DNA from: Rhizophagus irregularis
Taxonomy: Eukaryota; Glomeromycota; Glomeromycetes; Glomerales; Glomeraceae
Length of the DNA stretch: 64,000 bases
Assembly (NCBI RefSeq): GCF_026210795.1
Contig: NC_089444.1
Location: 4,020,501 to 4,084,500, forward strand
Direction: 5' to 3'
In this document: positions 1 to 9,975 of the stretch, piece by piece
How the letters are laid out: every line of letters starts with the position of its first letter
Numbering within the stretch: the first letter of the stretch is position 1
The notes under the pieces: model-generated
What the model was told of the DNA's origin: nothing
Databases searched by the model: none
What the model saw: only the letters and a program-made list of their open reading frames with translations
Translations under genes and position numbers: made by a program

Positions 1-770
1 TTCATATGAGAAAGATATCGGCAAAATGCATAACCACGCCAAAGTAATAATGAAGTTAAGTTTATTCACAGTAAAAGTAACTTATCGATAATTTATTAAA
101 ATTCTCTCAATTATCTAAACATAACAACGAATTCTAATTAAAATATAAAGTGAATTTTGACCTGATTACTAGTATAGTTAATGTAAATATTTGGGTTTAT
201 TAGTACGATATTGATGATAACTGAAGCTTGTAAAGTAATTATTGTTCTTCAGATTTTTTGCATTATATCTTTATATAATTTACTAGGGGATATTAAAAGA
301 TGATACTGAACAATGATTCCCTATAAAAAATGTTTGTTTGATAAATATTCGGAATGAGGTCAATTTTCTGCTATTATACAATATTTGTTACAATTTAATA
401 CAAGATGCGGAGATTGAGAATTTTTAACCACATAAAAACATACAATATCATGATGAATGTCCAATAAATGTCAAATAAATGTTCGGAATGGGGTCGATTT
501 TCCGAACAAAAAACCGAACAGTGTTTGGACAATATTTTTTATAGGGATAACATTAAAATGATAGGATTAAAAAAAAAAAATAGATCTCTTAAGTAATTAT
601 TTTATCAATTTGCTATTGATAAAAAGAATTATGAAGTTTTATTATATTTAATTTTTAATTTTTGAATATCACATTTTAATGAAAAGAATCTGATAGACAA
701 TATATATAAATTAAAAAACTCTGGCTACGTGTTATATGCCATTGCCTCAAATTACTTCGAATTATCTAGC
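1..770. other. AT-rich intergenic DNA
   Basis: No coding region is recognisable here apart from the short inverted-repeat element at 319-546. It lies downstream (3') of the decayed RBM25-like gene on the minus strand. Confidence 0.5.
319..546. mobile_element. MITE with CCCTATAAAAAAT termini
   Basis: About 228 bp bounded by near-identical inverted ends (CCCTATAAAAAATGTT left, CCCTATAAAAAATATT on the opposite strand at the right). Motifs such as TTCGGAATGGGGTCGATTTT recur inside. There is no coding capacity. The size and TIR structure suit a non-autonomous DNA transposon, perhaps Tc1/mariner-like. The target duplication is not clear, so the family is a guess. Confidence 0.5.
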
Positions 771-1942
771 CCATTCTAGAAACCTTTCAAAAGCTGTATC
801 TTCATTTTATATTTTTCTTACTTTCCGTTTCAAAAATTAACATAAATAGCTCGGATTCCTCATCTAAAGTCTGTATCATATAAATCAAAGGATATAAAAA
901 ATCAATGATTTAGCTTGTTAATTACTCTTTGATATTTAGTGCAAACAGTAATCAACATACAATCATCATTCTTTAGTTAAGTCTTCAGCTGGCTTTTTAT
1001 TACGTAAATGATCAATAACAAACTAATTCATCTTCTTGTACGCTGAGATATTCAACAATTCTTTTACTTACAAATGGCTGTAACTTTTTGCTAAGAATAT
1101 TCTGTTGTGAAATTTTAATTATTATTTATGTTAATAAAAACAAAGATTTTTTTAAAAAAAGGAAGAAAATTATGAACCACATATGAAACTTACCTCACCT
1201 AATTCCTCCAAAGTCCTCCTTTATCCGTTGGTATAGTTGCCACTAATTCTTTAACTAATTTTCTTTTTCCTTTCTTCGGTTTTGTTTTCATCGTCCTCAT
1301 TATCACTATATTTCAAAGGAACTAAAATTCGACGTTTACGTTTTGACTTAATACCTCCTTCATCATCAAATTCCTCATCTTCAGCTAGGGCCACTAATGC
1401 CGCGCGACGTTTTGATGCAAGATTAAGAGTTAGTTTTGGTTTAACGCTATTAAATTTGTGAAGCACACTGTGGCAAGCGTTCAAATTTCCTTTTCATTGT
1501 TTAATTCTGCTTCCATAGCTTCTTCACGCTGCTTTCTTTATTCCTCGAGTGTCTGTAATCGATGTTGCTCAAGCTCAATTTCTTGCTGTTCTCGCAACCT
1601 ATCTGCCTCATATATAGTCAATTCACGTGCTCTGAACTGTTGTCGATGGAATCACCAACGAGATTTACATAAATTATAAAAAAAGTTAAAATTCATAATT
1701 TCTCCGTTAAATTGATTACAAGATGAATGTGATATATACCTACCTGTCTTTGTAATATTCTTCTTGACCGCTATCAGCTTCAATGTCATCGCCCCATTCC
1801 ACTAACTTCCTCGCCATTATTTCTCGATCTCGAATTTGTTTTTCTCTAACATCTAGATCTCGTTCTGCTTCACGTTCACGATTTGTTGCCGTTGTTTCTT
1901 CTCTATGTTGCCATCATCTTTCTCTCTAATATAAGATAATTA

Positions 1943-2489
1943 GGGATCACCCAAAAATCCTGACGCTTATAATATCGACAGTCTATAATCCCGACACCAA
2001 AATCCCGATAAATGCAAATCCCGATTGAATCAAAATCCTAACAGTCAAGAATCCCGATAATCTAAAATCTTGACAGCCAAAATCCTGGCTGAGATTCGAT
2101 CAGTAAAATTTGAGATTAGTTAATTTTTTTGATGCAATTGTTTCTAATTTTAGAAGATAAAGAATAGTTTCAGTTAGTAATCTAATAATATACTGTACAT
2201 AATCCTTTTAACTAAGATAAAAATTTTTTTCTTTTGATTTCATTAATAATATAGTAACGTTAGTTAATTTGCATTAATATTAATAAAATTTGCAAACAAT
2301 TTACCCGTTACTGCACCATTACATTTTTAAAATCATTATATTTTAAAAAAAACTTTTGGATTTTGATTGTCAAGATTTTTAACTGTCGGAATTTGTGACT
2401 ATCAGGATTTGGATTTGGGTTTGTCGGGATCTTGGTATCGGGATTGTAGACCGTCGATTTTATGGTTGTCGGGATTTTGTGGTAATCCC
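1943..2489. mobile_element. MITE with 8-bp target duplication (hAT-like)
   Basis: A 547-bp element flanked by an exact 8-bp duplication GATAATTA (1935-1942 and 2490-2497). The ends are inverted repeats of about 80 bp built from ATCCCGA-type motifs (left GGGATCACCCAAAAATCC, right reading inward GGGATTACCACAAAATCC). There is no ORF. The 8-bp duplication points to the hAT superfamily. It lies in an intron of the decayed RBM25-like gene. Confidence 0.75.
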
Positions 2490-3490
2490 GATAATTATTA
2501 TTAAAATCATCAGTATATATAATCCAAAAATAAAATTTTAAATAATTTAATATACCTCTATAAAAGCCATTTCCATTTCAGTTTTTCTTTTAGCTTGTCT
2601 GCGTTGTTCCTATTCTTTATCGTCTAAAATATAAGATTCGCATCATGATTCACTTGCAGGAACAAAATTTACCAGTTGATGATAATGTCCATATTGCCGA
2701 TCTCGATCTCTCTCTCTATTTTCCTTTCCATGTGAACGTTCTCTTTCTTTTTCAGCTTTAGCTCTACGATTTGCTCGTTCTCCCTATTCTCTCTGACGCT
2801 CTCGTTCTCTTGCTGCAGCACGTTCTCGAAAGAATGCTATTTCTCAATAAATAATGAAGATCCTTTTGATCTAGAGAAAGATCAGCCGGTAAATCTGTGT
2901 CATCATCCCTTTATCCATGTTCTGTTTTTATTTCTGTAGCTGGTGATTTTCAATGAGCTAGTTTATTTTCATGCTGCGAATTTACAGATCTTTTCTATCC
3001 TGTGGCTTAGTCATGTCTTCAACAAGGCACTTTTATCTAACTTTGTATAGTAATTCTGAAAGACAATAATTTACATCAAATATGATAGCTAAAAAAAAAA
3101 AAAAAGTTATTTCTATGGTTTAATACAAACCACCGTTCCTGGCCTTGAAGCCTCATATTGAGCAAGATATTTTCTTGTATTTTCATCGGCTTTAACTTAT
3201 AATATATGTGGACAAATGGCGATATATATATATATAATTTAGGTGAAGAATTAGGATCAAAAAGTAATTTATCAAGAAGTGATTGCTTACTATTAACTTT
3301 TTTATCATCACCCGAACCTTCACCACCAAGTACACGCAAAGAACGCAGTACATTATCAGCATCAGCATATTCCACAAATTCAAAAACTTTTGGATTTCTG
3401 GATTGGTCTTTAACTCGTTTTCAAGAGTTTAATGTACCACAAGTCTTTGCAATCGCCAGATAATCAAATAAAAAAAAACCAAGAATAAAT

Positions 3491-3607
3491 TGTTAGCTAA
3501 AATATTTGATAAAATCACACCTGAAGATATTCATGCGCCCAATAAGCGCATTAAAGCTTTCAAGACTAAGATAAATTCGAAAGCTATCTGGGAAAAAAGT
3601 TTTTAGC
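3491..3607 (+). other. Short unexplained open stretch in the RBM25-like intron
   Basis: An open frame without an obvious start reads through motifs such as KITPEDIHAPNKRIKAF and ends at a TAG. The composition looks coding rather than random, but I do not recognise it. It could be a relic of a transposon that landed in the intron of the RBM25-like gene. A second coding-looking relic on the minus strand (KLDSYEPWSFKRKRKYFEV, about 3735-3670) lies beside it. Confidence 0.2.
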
Positions 3608-3960
3608 ATCCAAAATAATATGCGTTTTAGGTCGTAAAAAAATTATATAAAAGTTTTTTCTTACAAATGCACTTCAAAATATTTACGCTTTCGTTTAAAG
3701 CTCCAAGGTTCATAAGAATCCAATTTGATAATATAGTGTACATTAAAATCTCATCCCTTCGATTGGAAAATCATCGACAACTTGACTTGTTGACAAGTAT
3801 CGATATATAATAGCATTCATTTGCCCACCAAAAAAATTAAATAATTGATCACTACCTTTGAGAATTTTTTCCATACAATCATCAGTTACTCCCGGTGATA
3901 TCCCTCCAATGAAAAGAGTTGTCAATTTTTGCCATTGGTGATATACCAAAGGTGTACCAT

Positions 3961-4423
3961 GTCGTCGGGCTGGATGTGGGAGGTGCAAGCACCACCCACC
4001 TCCGGGTCTACGACCCGTCGCAGTACCTATATGGCCCCTACGGGGCTCAGGAATCCCCATATATCCGCCACAATCTGGGACAACATCTGGAACAAATATA
4101 TATATCAAATAACTAGAAAACAATAGAAAAGGAAGCAATAACGGATATAATGAGAGGGTTGTCCCGGATGTGGCAGATGTGGCAGATGTTTCAGAAAAAT
4201 TATGAGAGGACATCCCCCCAGAAAAAGTTTTATTTTTACCCCCCAGATCCGCCACATCCGGAACATCTGGAACAAGTCAGGATTCCGTCTAATAATCTGT
4301 TGGAAGCAGTGAGATAGCAAACCAGGTAAGTTAGCAGGTAAGCCCCTAGAAGGTCTATAGAGCCAGTAAGACCAACCCCGTCCCGCCCCCGTCAGAAAAA
4401 ATAAGTAATTGAACAATGGGTAT
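3961..4423 (+). repeat. Left terminal inverted repeat of the Polinton-like element
   Basis: 463 bp starting GTCGTCGGGCTGGATGTGGG. It matches the reverse complement of 18390-18851 with only about four differences. GC-rich subrepeats (ATCTGCCACATC type) and a short run of TATATA lie inside. In this family TIRs are where replication and integration act. Confidence 0.93.
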
Positions 4424-4462
4424 TGGGAATAGAGCATATTCAGATAAGTTTAGAAGACAGTA

Positions 4463-4783
4463 CTAATCCGTTTTCCTCTTTTTTGCTTCCTTAAGGCATT
4501 TATCAATACACTGTTTACACGCGTCATCAGAATCTAAGATTTTCTGTCCAAGTTTTTTGCATTGCCGATTGTAAACCGTCTGATGTCTCTTAGCAGCGGT
4601 TTCTTTCTTTTTCTCCTTAGTCTTCTTTTTGATAACCCAGTCTACTCCAGTAAAAGTATTCTTATGCATACCACAAATTGTGCAGTCACCATGTAGCCGA
4701 TAACGCCCATTTGTAGTCATATCTTGTATTTCACTAGCAGTCTCAGTTTCCTTCTTGCACTTTAGACAGTAAAATCGTGTCAT
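4463..4783 (-). CDS. Small zinc-ribbon protein (DUF5679-like)
   Basis: 106 aa from the Met at 4783. The open frame continues upstream to 5101, but that part overlaps the integrase antisense and looks non-coding. The N-terminus has FYCLKCKK, then NGRYRLHGDCTICGMHK, giving a CxxC...CxxC zinc ribbon. This spacing is typical of small DUF5679 proteins found in large DNA viruses, virophages and related transposons. A Lys-rich middle and a CKQCIDKC C-terminus follow. It faces the integrase convergently. The function is unknown; nucleic-acid binding is a reasonable guess. Confidence 0.6.
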   Translation of the reverse strand: MTRFYCLKCKKETETASEIQDMTTNGRYRLHGDCTICGMHKNTFTGVDWVIKKKTKEKKKETAAKRHQTVYNRQCKKLGQKILDSDDACKQCIDKCLKEAKKRKTD

Positions 4784-5004
4784 CTTGAGATTTGAAGTCT
4801 GAAATCTTTCCTTTAATTTGTCGTAATATGTCACAATTAGAGAATTACTACAAGTACTACAGTCTATCCAGAGTACCAGCATGAATTTTAAAAGGTGAAG
4901 AGCATTACAACCTATACAAAAAGCCCCTAAAGGAAAAGTCAACAGAACGCCCAAAGGTAATTGTATGGAAACCAAATGCAACACATCAGGCAGATCTTGC
5001 AGAG

Positions 5005-5919
5005 ATGCCAGTTGACCCCAAAGGATTCCACTATTTTCTCGTAGTGGTGGAAGTTGCAGGAAAGAGAGTCGATGCAGAACTCCTAAAGGATAAGACTGCA
5101 AATAGAGTTCTAAACGGGTTTGTCAAAATCTACAGAAGAAATCGTATCAAGCCTCCAACACACCGACTGGAGACGGACTCCAGATCAGAATTCACTAACG
5201 ACCAGGTACGTGATTTTTTCCTGAACAGCCTAGGGGTAATGATGAGGTTCGGCGAACCAGGAAGGCATAAACAGCAATCTTATGCTGAAAGAGCTATCCA
5301 AGCCATCCAAGAACCCCTTCTTAAACGAATGGTAGCACAGGAGTTGAAAACTGGGGTGACATCCGTGGAATGGTCAGAAGATTTCCATAATATAGTGAGT
5401 AAAGTAAATGAACTCTGGCAGAGAAATCCCCCAGACATTCCGACAGGATCACCCAAAGTGTCAAAAAAGACAGACCTCCTCTCTGAAGGAACACGTGTCA
5501 GAGTCAAGTTAGATGAACCTATTTCTGTACTTGGTAACAAACTTCACGGAAAATTCCGTACAGGAGACATAAGATGGAACCCAAACATTTGTGTAATCAA
5601 AAAAATGATACTCTCACCTGAACAGCCTCCTACATATCTCCTTAATGGACCACATGGTCGATTAGGTGTATCCAAATGTGCATATATCCGAAAGGAATTG
5701 CAAGTAGTTCCTATTAATGAAAAGCCTCCACCTGACTCTGTGATAAGAGGACAACCTGAAAGATTTGTACCTGAGCAGATACTTCGGCATCGCATTAGAA
5801 AAGGTCAAGACCAGTATTTGGTTAAGTGGGAGCGATACCCAGATACAGAAGCCACTTGGGAACCTGCTGACCAGTTGAAGGAAGATATCCCTGACTTAAT
5901 TCGCAAATTTTGGAAATAA
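5005..5919 (+). CDS. Retroviral-type integrase with C-terminal chromodomain
   Basis: DDE-family integrase that would insert the element's ends into host DNA. The open frame runs upstream of the first Met at 5005 to about 4900. The first catalytic Asp appears to lie in that stretch (HQADLAEMP), so the true start is further upstream, possibly through an upstream exon. The second Asp (LETDSRSEF, residue 58) and the Glu (SYAERA, residue 94) are 35 residues apart, the classic D-35-E spacing. An SH3-like region follows (residues 150-235), then a chromodomain at 250-300 (QYLVKWERYPDTEATWEP). Chromodomains in integrases are known to bias insertion towards particular chromatin. It is on the plus strand next to the left TIR. 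Confidence 0.88.
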   Translation: MPVDPKGFHYFLVVVEVAGKRVDAELLKDKTANRVLNGFVKIYRRNRIKPPTHRLETDSRSEFTNDQVRDFFLNSLGVMMRFGEPGRHKQQSYAERAIQAIQEPLLKRMVAQELKTGVTSVEWSEDFHNIVSKVNELWQRNPPDIPTGSPKVSKKTDLLSEGTRVRVKLDEPISVLGNKLHGKFRTGDIRWNPNICVIKKMILSPEQPPTYLLNGPHGRLGVSKCAYIRKELQVVPINEKPPPDSVIRGQPERFVPEQILRHRIRKGQDQYLVKWERYPDTEATWEPADQLKEDIPDLIRKFWK

Positions 5920-5944
5920 AAAAAAATAGAAGAATTAAAGGGTC

Positions 5945-6613
5945 TTATTTTTTGTCTCCTCGATTCACGTCAGGAACTATTGGGATAAAAACATTCTTCC
6001 CATCACAGGTAAGGGCGACATGTTCACGTGATTCATGGACATCATAATTGTAACGTTTCAGACACGTCCGGCTCAATCCAATTTCCCTATGCTTGTATCC
6101 ATCTAAAACTGCAAGATCCTCAGTGATAGCATAATCAGGGGTAAGTTTGATTGACACTCCCTTTACCATGCCGAATGTCCTACCTGTTCCTGGAGCACCA
6201 GATATGTTGTATGTAATACTCTTGTCGATATTCAACCCTAATTCTTCAGCAGCTTCTCTCTGAATAAAAGACGCATTAGCACAAGTGTCTGCTAAACACT
6301 GAATTGCTATCCCATTAACCTCTCCATCCAGTGCTAAAAGATCTTTAGTATTCTCCAAACGAGCTATATCAATATCCATAGGATCGTATTCCCTGATATC
6401 CTCTTCTTGTTCCTCCTCAGCTAAGTCATCTGAAATCTCTGTGACTTTTCTAGCAGACATCATCTCCTCCTGAAGAATCTCACGGAGTAATTTCCTAAAG
6501 TCTGCAGACCTTAACAGGCTTAATAAGTCATTCTTAGTAACAGCTTTTGCAGGTGTAGACTTACTACCAGTAACTTTTACAGGAATCTTAACAGGGGTTG
6601 CTTTGCCTTTCAA
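5945..6613 (-). CDS. Retropepsin-like aspartic protease region
   Basis: 222 aa. A basic, Lys/Thr/Pro-rich N-terminus and an acidic stretch are followed at residues 95-200 by a retropepsin-like fold. The pattern is LALDGEVNGIAIQCLADT with a D-T-x-A-x-x-S/F-I type active-site loop, then a flap-like GAPGTG turn and a beta-rich second half ending near FIPIVPD. Retropepsins cleave Gag-type polyproteins. It lies directly downstream of the Gag-like frames on the same strand, the order found in LTR retroelements. The frame meets the upstream Gag-like frame at an A-rich stretch, the kind of place where retroelements use ribosomal slippage; whether that is used here is unknown. Confidence 0.7.
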   Translation of the reverse strand: MKGKATPVKIPVKVTGSKSTPAKAVTKNDLLSLLRSADFRKLLREILQEEMMSARKVTEISDDLAEEEQEEDIREYDPMDIDIARLENTKDLLALDGEVNGIAIQCLADTCANASFIQREAAEELGLNIDKSITYNISGAPGTGRTFGMVKGVSIKLTPDYAITEDLAVLDGYKHREIGLSRTCLKRYNYDVHESREHVALTCDGKNVFIPIVPDVNRGDKK

Positions 6614-6681
6614 GGGTACACTAGAAGAGCTAACTGCTGTCTTATTTGGAGACGACTTAAGAAGTTTTGAGATACTCGAAC

Positions 6682-7332
6682 CTACTTTTTTTTTGACCCA
6701 ACACGAACCATATAGACATCACCATCTTTTTCTCTCAATTCTACCTTTTCACCAAAACTCACAGTATCAATGTCCATAGCATCATCGTTAAGATCGAGGT
6801 TTCTCATTGCTCGGGCCAAATCCAGATCATCACGTCTATCTTTAGCCTTCTGAAGTTGATTTGTAAGTATTTTAGACGTCCCACGTTTATATCCCATAAT
6901 AAGATCAATAGCATATTGATGATCATCCAAAGTCCACTCAGGAGCATCAGGGTCATCACCAACATCAGGTTCTACATAACCATCATCCCAATCAGGATCC
7001 TGATGATCCTGAATAACACGTCTCTGTGGTTTTTGTCGAACAGGTTTAATCTGCTGTCTATAGACTGGTGGATTACGAACTGGCCGAGCCTGTAATTGTT
7101 TAAATTGCACCTGAAAATTCTTGGTAAGTTCTTCAGCCTGAGCCTTAAGCAACTCTTGTAATTGTTCTTGAGTAACCCCAGATGACTTTGATGTCAGTAC
7201 GACAGGTTCCTGTTTTCCTAATGGAGGTTGAGTTACATCACTGTAATCTGCTCGAAGTCGCCGATTTCTATCTTGTAACCCCAAGTGCATTTCAGCCCTT
7301 CTCCGTTCTAAATTTCTCAGATGTTTAACCAA
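6682..7332 (-). CDS. Gag-like protein, C-terminal part
   Basis: 216 aa with a charged N-terminal helix (KHLRNLERRRAEMHLGLQ), a Gln-rich segment predicted to coil (QLQELLKAQAEELTKNF), an acidic middle, and a DLARAMRNLDLNDDAMDID segment. It is the downstream part of the Gag-like region. Upstream coding-like sequence to about 7675 contains the hallmark capsid C-terminal pattern (FNSLYQENEPVDAFY, then LIIDQFFRGL). The region is part of a broken element and is annotated only as it stands. Confidence 0.6.
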   Translation of the reverse strand: MVKHLRNLERRRAEMHLGLQDRNRRLRADYSDVTQPPLGKQEPVVLTSKSSGVTQEQLQELLKAQAEELTKNFQVQFKQLQARPVRNPPVYRQQIKPVRQKPQRRVIQDHQDPDWDDGYVEPDVGDDPDAPEWTLDDHQYAIDLIMGYKRGTSKILTNQLQKAKDRRDDLDLARAMRNLDLNDDAMDIDTVSFGEKVELREKDGDVYMVRVGSKKK

Positions 7333-7677
7333 GTCATCAGGATTAAGATTGTGAAACCTTTCTGCTTCAAAAATATTATCAGCCGAAAGACCTCTAAAGA
7401 ACTGGTCGATAATAAGATCATCAGTTAGTCTTAGTAATTTTCCAGCCCTCTTTACAGTTCTATAAAATGCATCAACTGGCTCATTTTCCTGGTAAAGACT
7501 GTTAAAACGGATACGTTTCTTTTCATCTAAAACAGTTGGAAATTGTGTTCTAAGCCAATAAAGCGCCTGATTAGGTTTAATACCTGGAAAAACTATAGGA
7601 TGATTATTATTAACAGCAACACCAGCATCTGCAGTAGCCGGAGCAGCTCTATCTGTGGGACGAGCACCAGCTCTTTT

Positions 7678-8112
7678 CTAAGCTTCATCTCCACCCATTA
7701 AATCATGAGTAGGAATAAATGCTGCTCTAATAGTTACTAATGCATTAACTGGATCTCTTGAATAGATTTGTGCTTCAGACCCATTTACATAGGTACCTAC
7801 ATTTGGTCCTCCTACACCTTCTGGTATCACTAATGCTACAAAAGCAGCTAAATTAGCTCCACCAGCTGAAGTGATACCAGAAAGTTCCCAATTTTTTCCT
7901 GTAATTTCTCGATCAAACCATTCAGCTGCTTCACCAGCCATGCAGCTTCTAAGTATACCCATAGCTCTTTTCCAAGACTCTGGTGGCCCTCCAGCAGCAT
8001 ATGGGTTAAGATTAATAGTATCAAGATAACCCATATAAAGCCTAACAAATGTATCAATATCATCAGTAGCTTTACCCTCAAAAATCGGCAATCCTATCGC
8101 AGTGGTAGCCAT
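7678..8112 (-). CDS. Gag-like capsid, N-terminal domain
   Basis: 144 aa starting MATTAIGLPIFEGKATDDID. The pattern 'F-x-G ... D-I-x-x-F-x-x-x-Y ... A-x-x-L-R-x-x-x-x-G-x-A-A-x-W-F' (RSCMAGEAAEWFD, about residues 50-65) is that of retrotransposon Gag capsid domains. No jelly-roll features are visible. Its start overlaps the end of the coiled-coil gene (8094-8891) by 19 bases, suggesting tight packing or coupled expression. Within a Polinton-like element this would be the capsid protein by position, next to the ATPase. Confidence 0.72.
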   Translation of the reverse strand: MATTAIGLPIFEGKATDDIDTFVRLYMGYLDTINLNPYAAGGPPESWKRAMGILRSCMAGEAAEWFDREITGKNWELSGITSAGGANLAAFVALVIPEGVGGPNVGTYVNGSEAQIYSRDPVNALVTIRAAFIPTHDLMGGDEA

Positions 8113-8891
8113 ATCGTCTCTAGTGGATTGTTTAAAAGAGGTGGAGGAGGGTTCAATTGTCTAATTCGAAACCATTGTACCTGAATTCTAAGAGCAGCTA
8201 TCTGTTGGAAAAGTCTATTCCTAAGTCTCCCTAATGTCTGAATTCCAAAACGCACCCTATTATTAGCATGTGCTAGCTGTGCATTAACCTGTCCAAGTTG
8301 CGCATTAGCCAATACAAGTTGTCCTCCAGTCCGAGTAGCCCTCAGCCGCCAATGATTTAGAAGGATATTACCACGATTCACAGCATTTTGAGTCTCATTA
8401 CGATCCATTACTGCTTGAGTATAATCTGCTTGTAATACATTACGTTCATGTCGTGCCTGATTACATTCACCTATAGCCCATCGACGAGACTCTACCATAG
8501 TATCATAATCTCTTTGCAGGTTATGGTTTTCTTCTATGAAATTATCATTGGCAGCACGTATAATAACTAATTGACGTTCTAAATTAGTAAACGTTTCATC
8601 AAATGCATTTATCTTACCTTGTGCAAAAACTAACAAATCTTTTGTAATACCAAGTTCTTCATGTTTTGCTTTACAGCGATACATTAATATATTAATAATA
8701 TGTTTGATTTGATTATTTGCCTCCTGTATCTCTGAATCAACAGTTAAACGACCCCTAGTAGTCAATAAATTTGCATGAGCCTTTAGTATTCTAACTAATT
8801 CATCATCGTCTTCTTCATTAGCCAAGTGTGCAAGAGGCGGTCCAGTAGGTTCTGAAGGAGTATAAACTGGAATTGGTGTTGATGTCGACAT
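8094..8891 (-). CDS. Coiled-coil protein upstream of the Gag-like gene
   Basis: 265 aa. The Pro-rich N-terminus (SEPTGPPLAHLANEEDDDE) is followed by long amphipathic helices from residue 30 to about 235 and a Pro-rich end (LNPPPPLLNNP). No enzymatic motif is seen. It starts at 8891, only 31 bp from the divergent ATPase start at 8923, so one small region must serve as promoter for both directions. By position it could be a structural partner of the capsid region (minor capsid or scaffold); that is inference. Confidence 0.55.
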   Translation of the reverse strand: MSTSTPIPVYTPSEPTGPPLAHLANEEDDDELVRILKAHANLLTTRGRLTVDSEIQEANNQIKHIINILMYRCKAKHEELGITKDLLVFAQGKINAFDETFTNLERQLVIIRAANDNFIEENHNLQRDYDTMVESRRWAIGECNQARHERNVLQADYTQAVMDRNETQNAVNRGNILLNHWRLRATRTGGQLVLANAQLGQVNAQLAHANNRVRFGIQTLGRLRNRLFQQIAALRIQVQWFRIRQLNPPPPLLNNPLETIWLPLR

Positions 8892-8922
8892 AGTATTTAA
8901 ACTAAGTAAGAATAAAATTCAA

Positions 8923-9975
8923 ATGGATCTTTATGTATACAATTTGGACGAGTACACGACTGACTCAAGACAAGGCAATGAGTTTGCTCCATCATGGCCC
9001 TTTCGATTAGCCGTAGCAGGTAGCTCAGACTCAGGTAAGACAACTATGATCATTAACTTGTTAATGGGTGACAAGAAGGCAAAGGAGGATGGTAATCGGT
9101 ATGTACTATGTGATGCAGTACTTTTAGTTGGCAGATATCTTGACGAGCCGAAGTGGGCAGTTGTACATGATTTTTTCGAAGAGGAGAAGATCCCATTCAC
9201 TGCAGTAACCCATAGTGAGATTCCAGAGATTGACTCCTTTGACCCTACTCAAGCTACTGTGGTAATCTTCGAGGATCTGATGGATGCACCTAAAAAAATC
9301 CAGGATCTCATCACTGGTTACTTTACACATGGACGACACAAAAATATTTCATGTATTTATGTAGCTCAAAGATTCTTTGCCATTCCTAAGGCTATTCGAG
9401 AAAATGTTAACTACATCTCACTGCATGGAGGTCATGGGAGCTTTACAGATACTAAGAGAATCATTCGCCTATATACAGAAGAATCAGAGTCATTAGCACC
9501 AGTAATTGATGATCTTACTTTGCAACGTGAATTTGTAGTGTTTGATCTTAGACGGTCTAAAAGTGATCCACTGTCCATTCGAGTAAGATGGGATACTAGT
9601 CTCAGTTCGATCACAGAGCAATCTCAGTTCAATCCTAGTTCAATCTCAGTTCAATCTCAGTTTGATCCAAGTTTGAACCCAGTTCGATCTCAGTCTGAAC
9701 CCAGTTCAATCACAGTTCGATCCAAGTTTAGTCCCTATGGTCAGAAAGCTGTATCTGAAGCAAAAAAAGGTGGACACTTGATTGAATTTGCTCGGGTATT
9801 TCCATCCCCTAAAGAGCGTCAACATTTACTTGTACCTGGTGTCTTAGCCAAGAATACAGATACCTGGATTAAATTTGTCTTTCGGGAAGCTTATGGACTC
9901 TCTGGTAAGACCCTAGGAGCTGACTTTCAGGACTTCTTAGCAAAAGTACAGGGTAGGACTGACTGCAAAGACTGA
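8923..9975 (+). CDS. A32-like (FtsK/HerA-type) packaging ATPase
   Basis: 350 aa. Walker A at residues 33-40 (GSSDSGKT), Walker B near 105-115 (ATVVIFEDLMD), and a downstream sensor-like segment HKNISCIYVAQRFF typical of A32 ATPases. This family pumps DNA into capsids in Polintons, virophages and poxviruses. Residues about 225-270 are a Ser/Gln-rich linker of imperfect ~11-aa repeats (QSQFNPSSISV type), unlike the rest of the protein. Further coding-like sequence follows in the same direction to about 10.15 kb. It is divergent from the coiled-coil/Gag-like cluster. Confidence 0.85.
   Translation: MDLYVYNLDEYTTDSRQGNEFAPSWPFRLAVAGSSDSGKTTMIINLLMGDKKAKEDGNRYVLCDAVLLVGRYLDEPKWAVVHDFFEEEKIPFTAVTHSEIPEIDSFDPTQATVVIFEDLMDAPKKIQDLITGYFTHGRHKNISCIYVAQRFFAIPKAIRENVNYISLHGGHGSFTDTKRIIRLYTEESESLAPVIDDLTLQREFVVFDLRRSKSDPLSIRVRWDTSLSSITEQSQFNPSSISVQSQFDPSLNPVRSQSEPSSITVRSKFSPYGQKAVSEAKKGGHLIEFARVFPSPKERQHLLVPGVLAKNTDTWIKFVFREAYGLSGKTLGADFQDFLAKVQGRTDCKD

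Larger units (their letters stand above)
800..3955 (-). pseudogene. RBM25-like splicing factor pseudogene, main part
   Basis: RBM25-type proteins are nuclear splicing regulators with an N-terminal RRM, a long Arg/Glu-rich stretch and a C-terminal PWI domain that binds RNA. All three are legible in order on the minus strand. The RRM begins near 3930 (TTLFIGGISPGVTDD) and continues after an intron at 3445-3340 (RNPKVFEFVEYADADNVL). An RERER-type region lies at 2860-1790, an acidic/KRKRR linker at 1400-1260, and PWI pieces at 1130-1030 (QPFVSKRIVEYLS) and 880-810. The reading is broken by several stops: a TGA where RBM25 proteins have Trp in the RRM (LNS-stop-KRV), a TAG in the ER region, and TGA and TAA upstream of DDDTDLPADLSLD. 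Nearly all of these could come from C-to-T or G-to-A changes. A MITE (1943-2489) sits in an intron, and the Polinton-like element at 3961 cuts off the N-terminus. Identity rests on motif recall. Confidence 0.75.

Noticed and set aside
1458-1679. Plus-strand ORF of 73 aa
   Set aside because: Antisense to the RBM25-like coding sequence; Ser/Cys-rich translation of a KR/ER-rich minus-strand region.
3919-4126. Two 65-aa plus-strand ORFs across the left boundary of the Polinton-like element
   Set aside because: They span host flank and TIR, and the reverse-complement equivalents at the right end are not conserved as frames.
5945-8112. A separate LTR retrotransposon inserted in the Polinton-like element
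   Set aside because: No LTRs, RT, target duplication or composition change; genes overlap and share the element's spacing.
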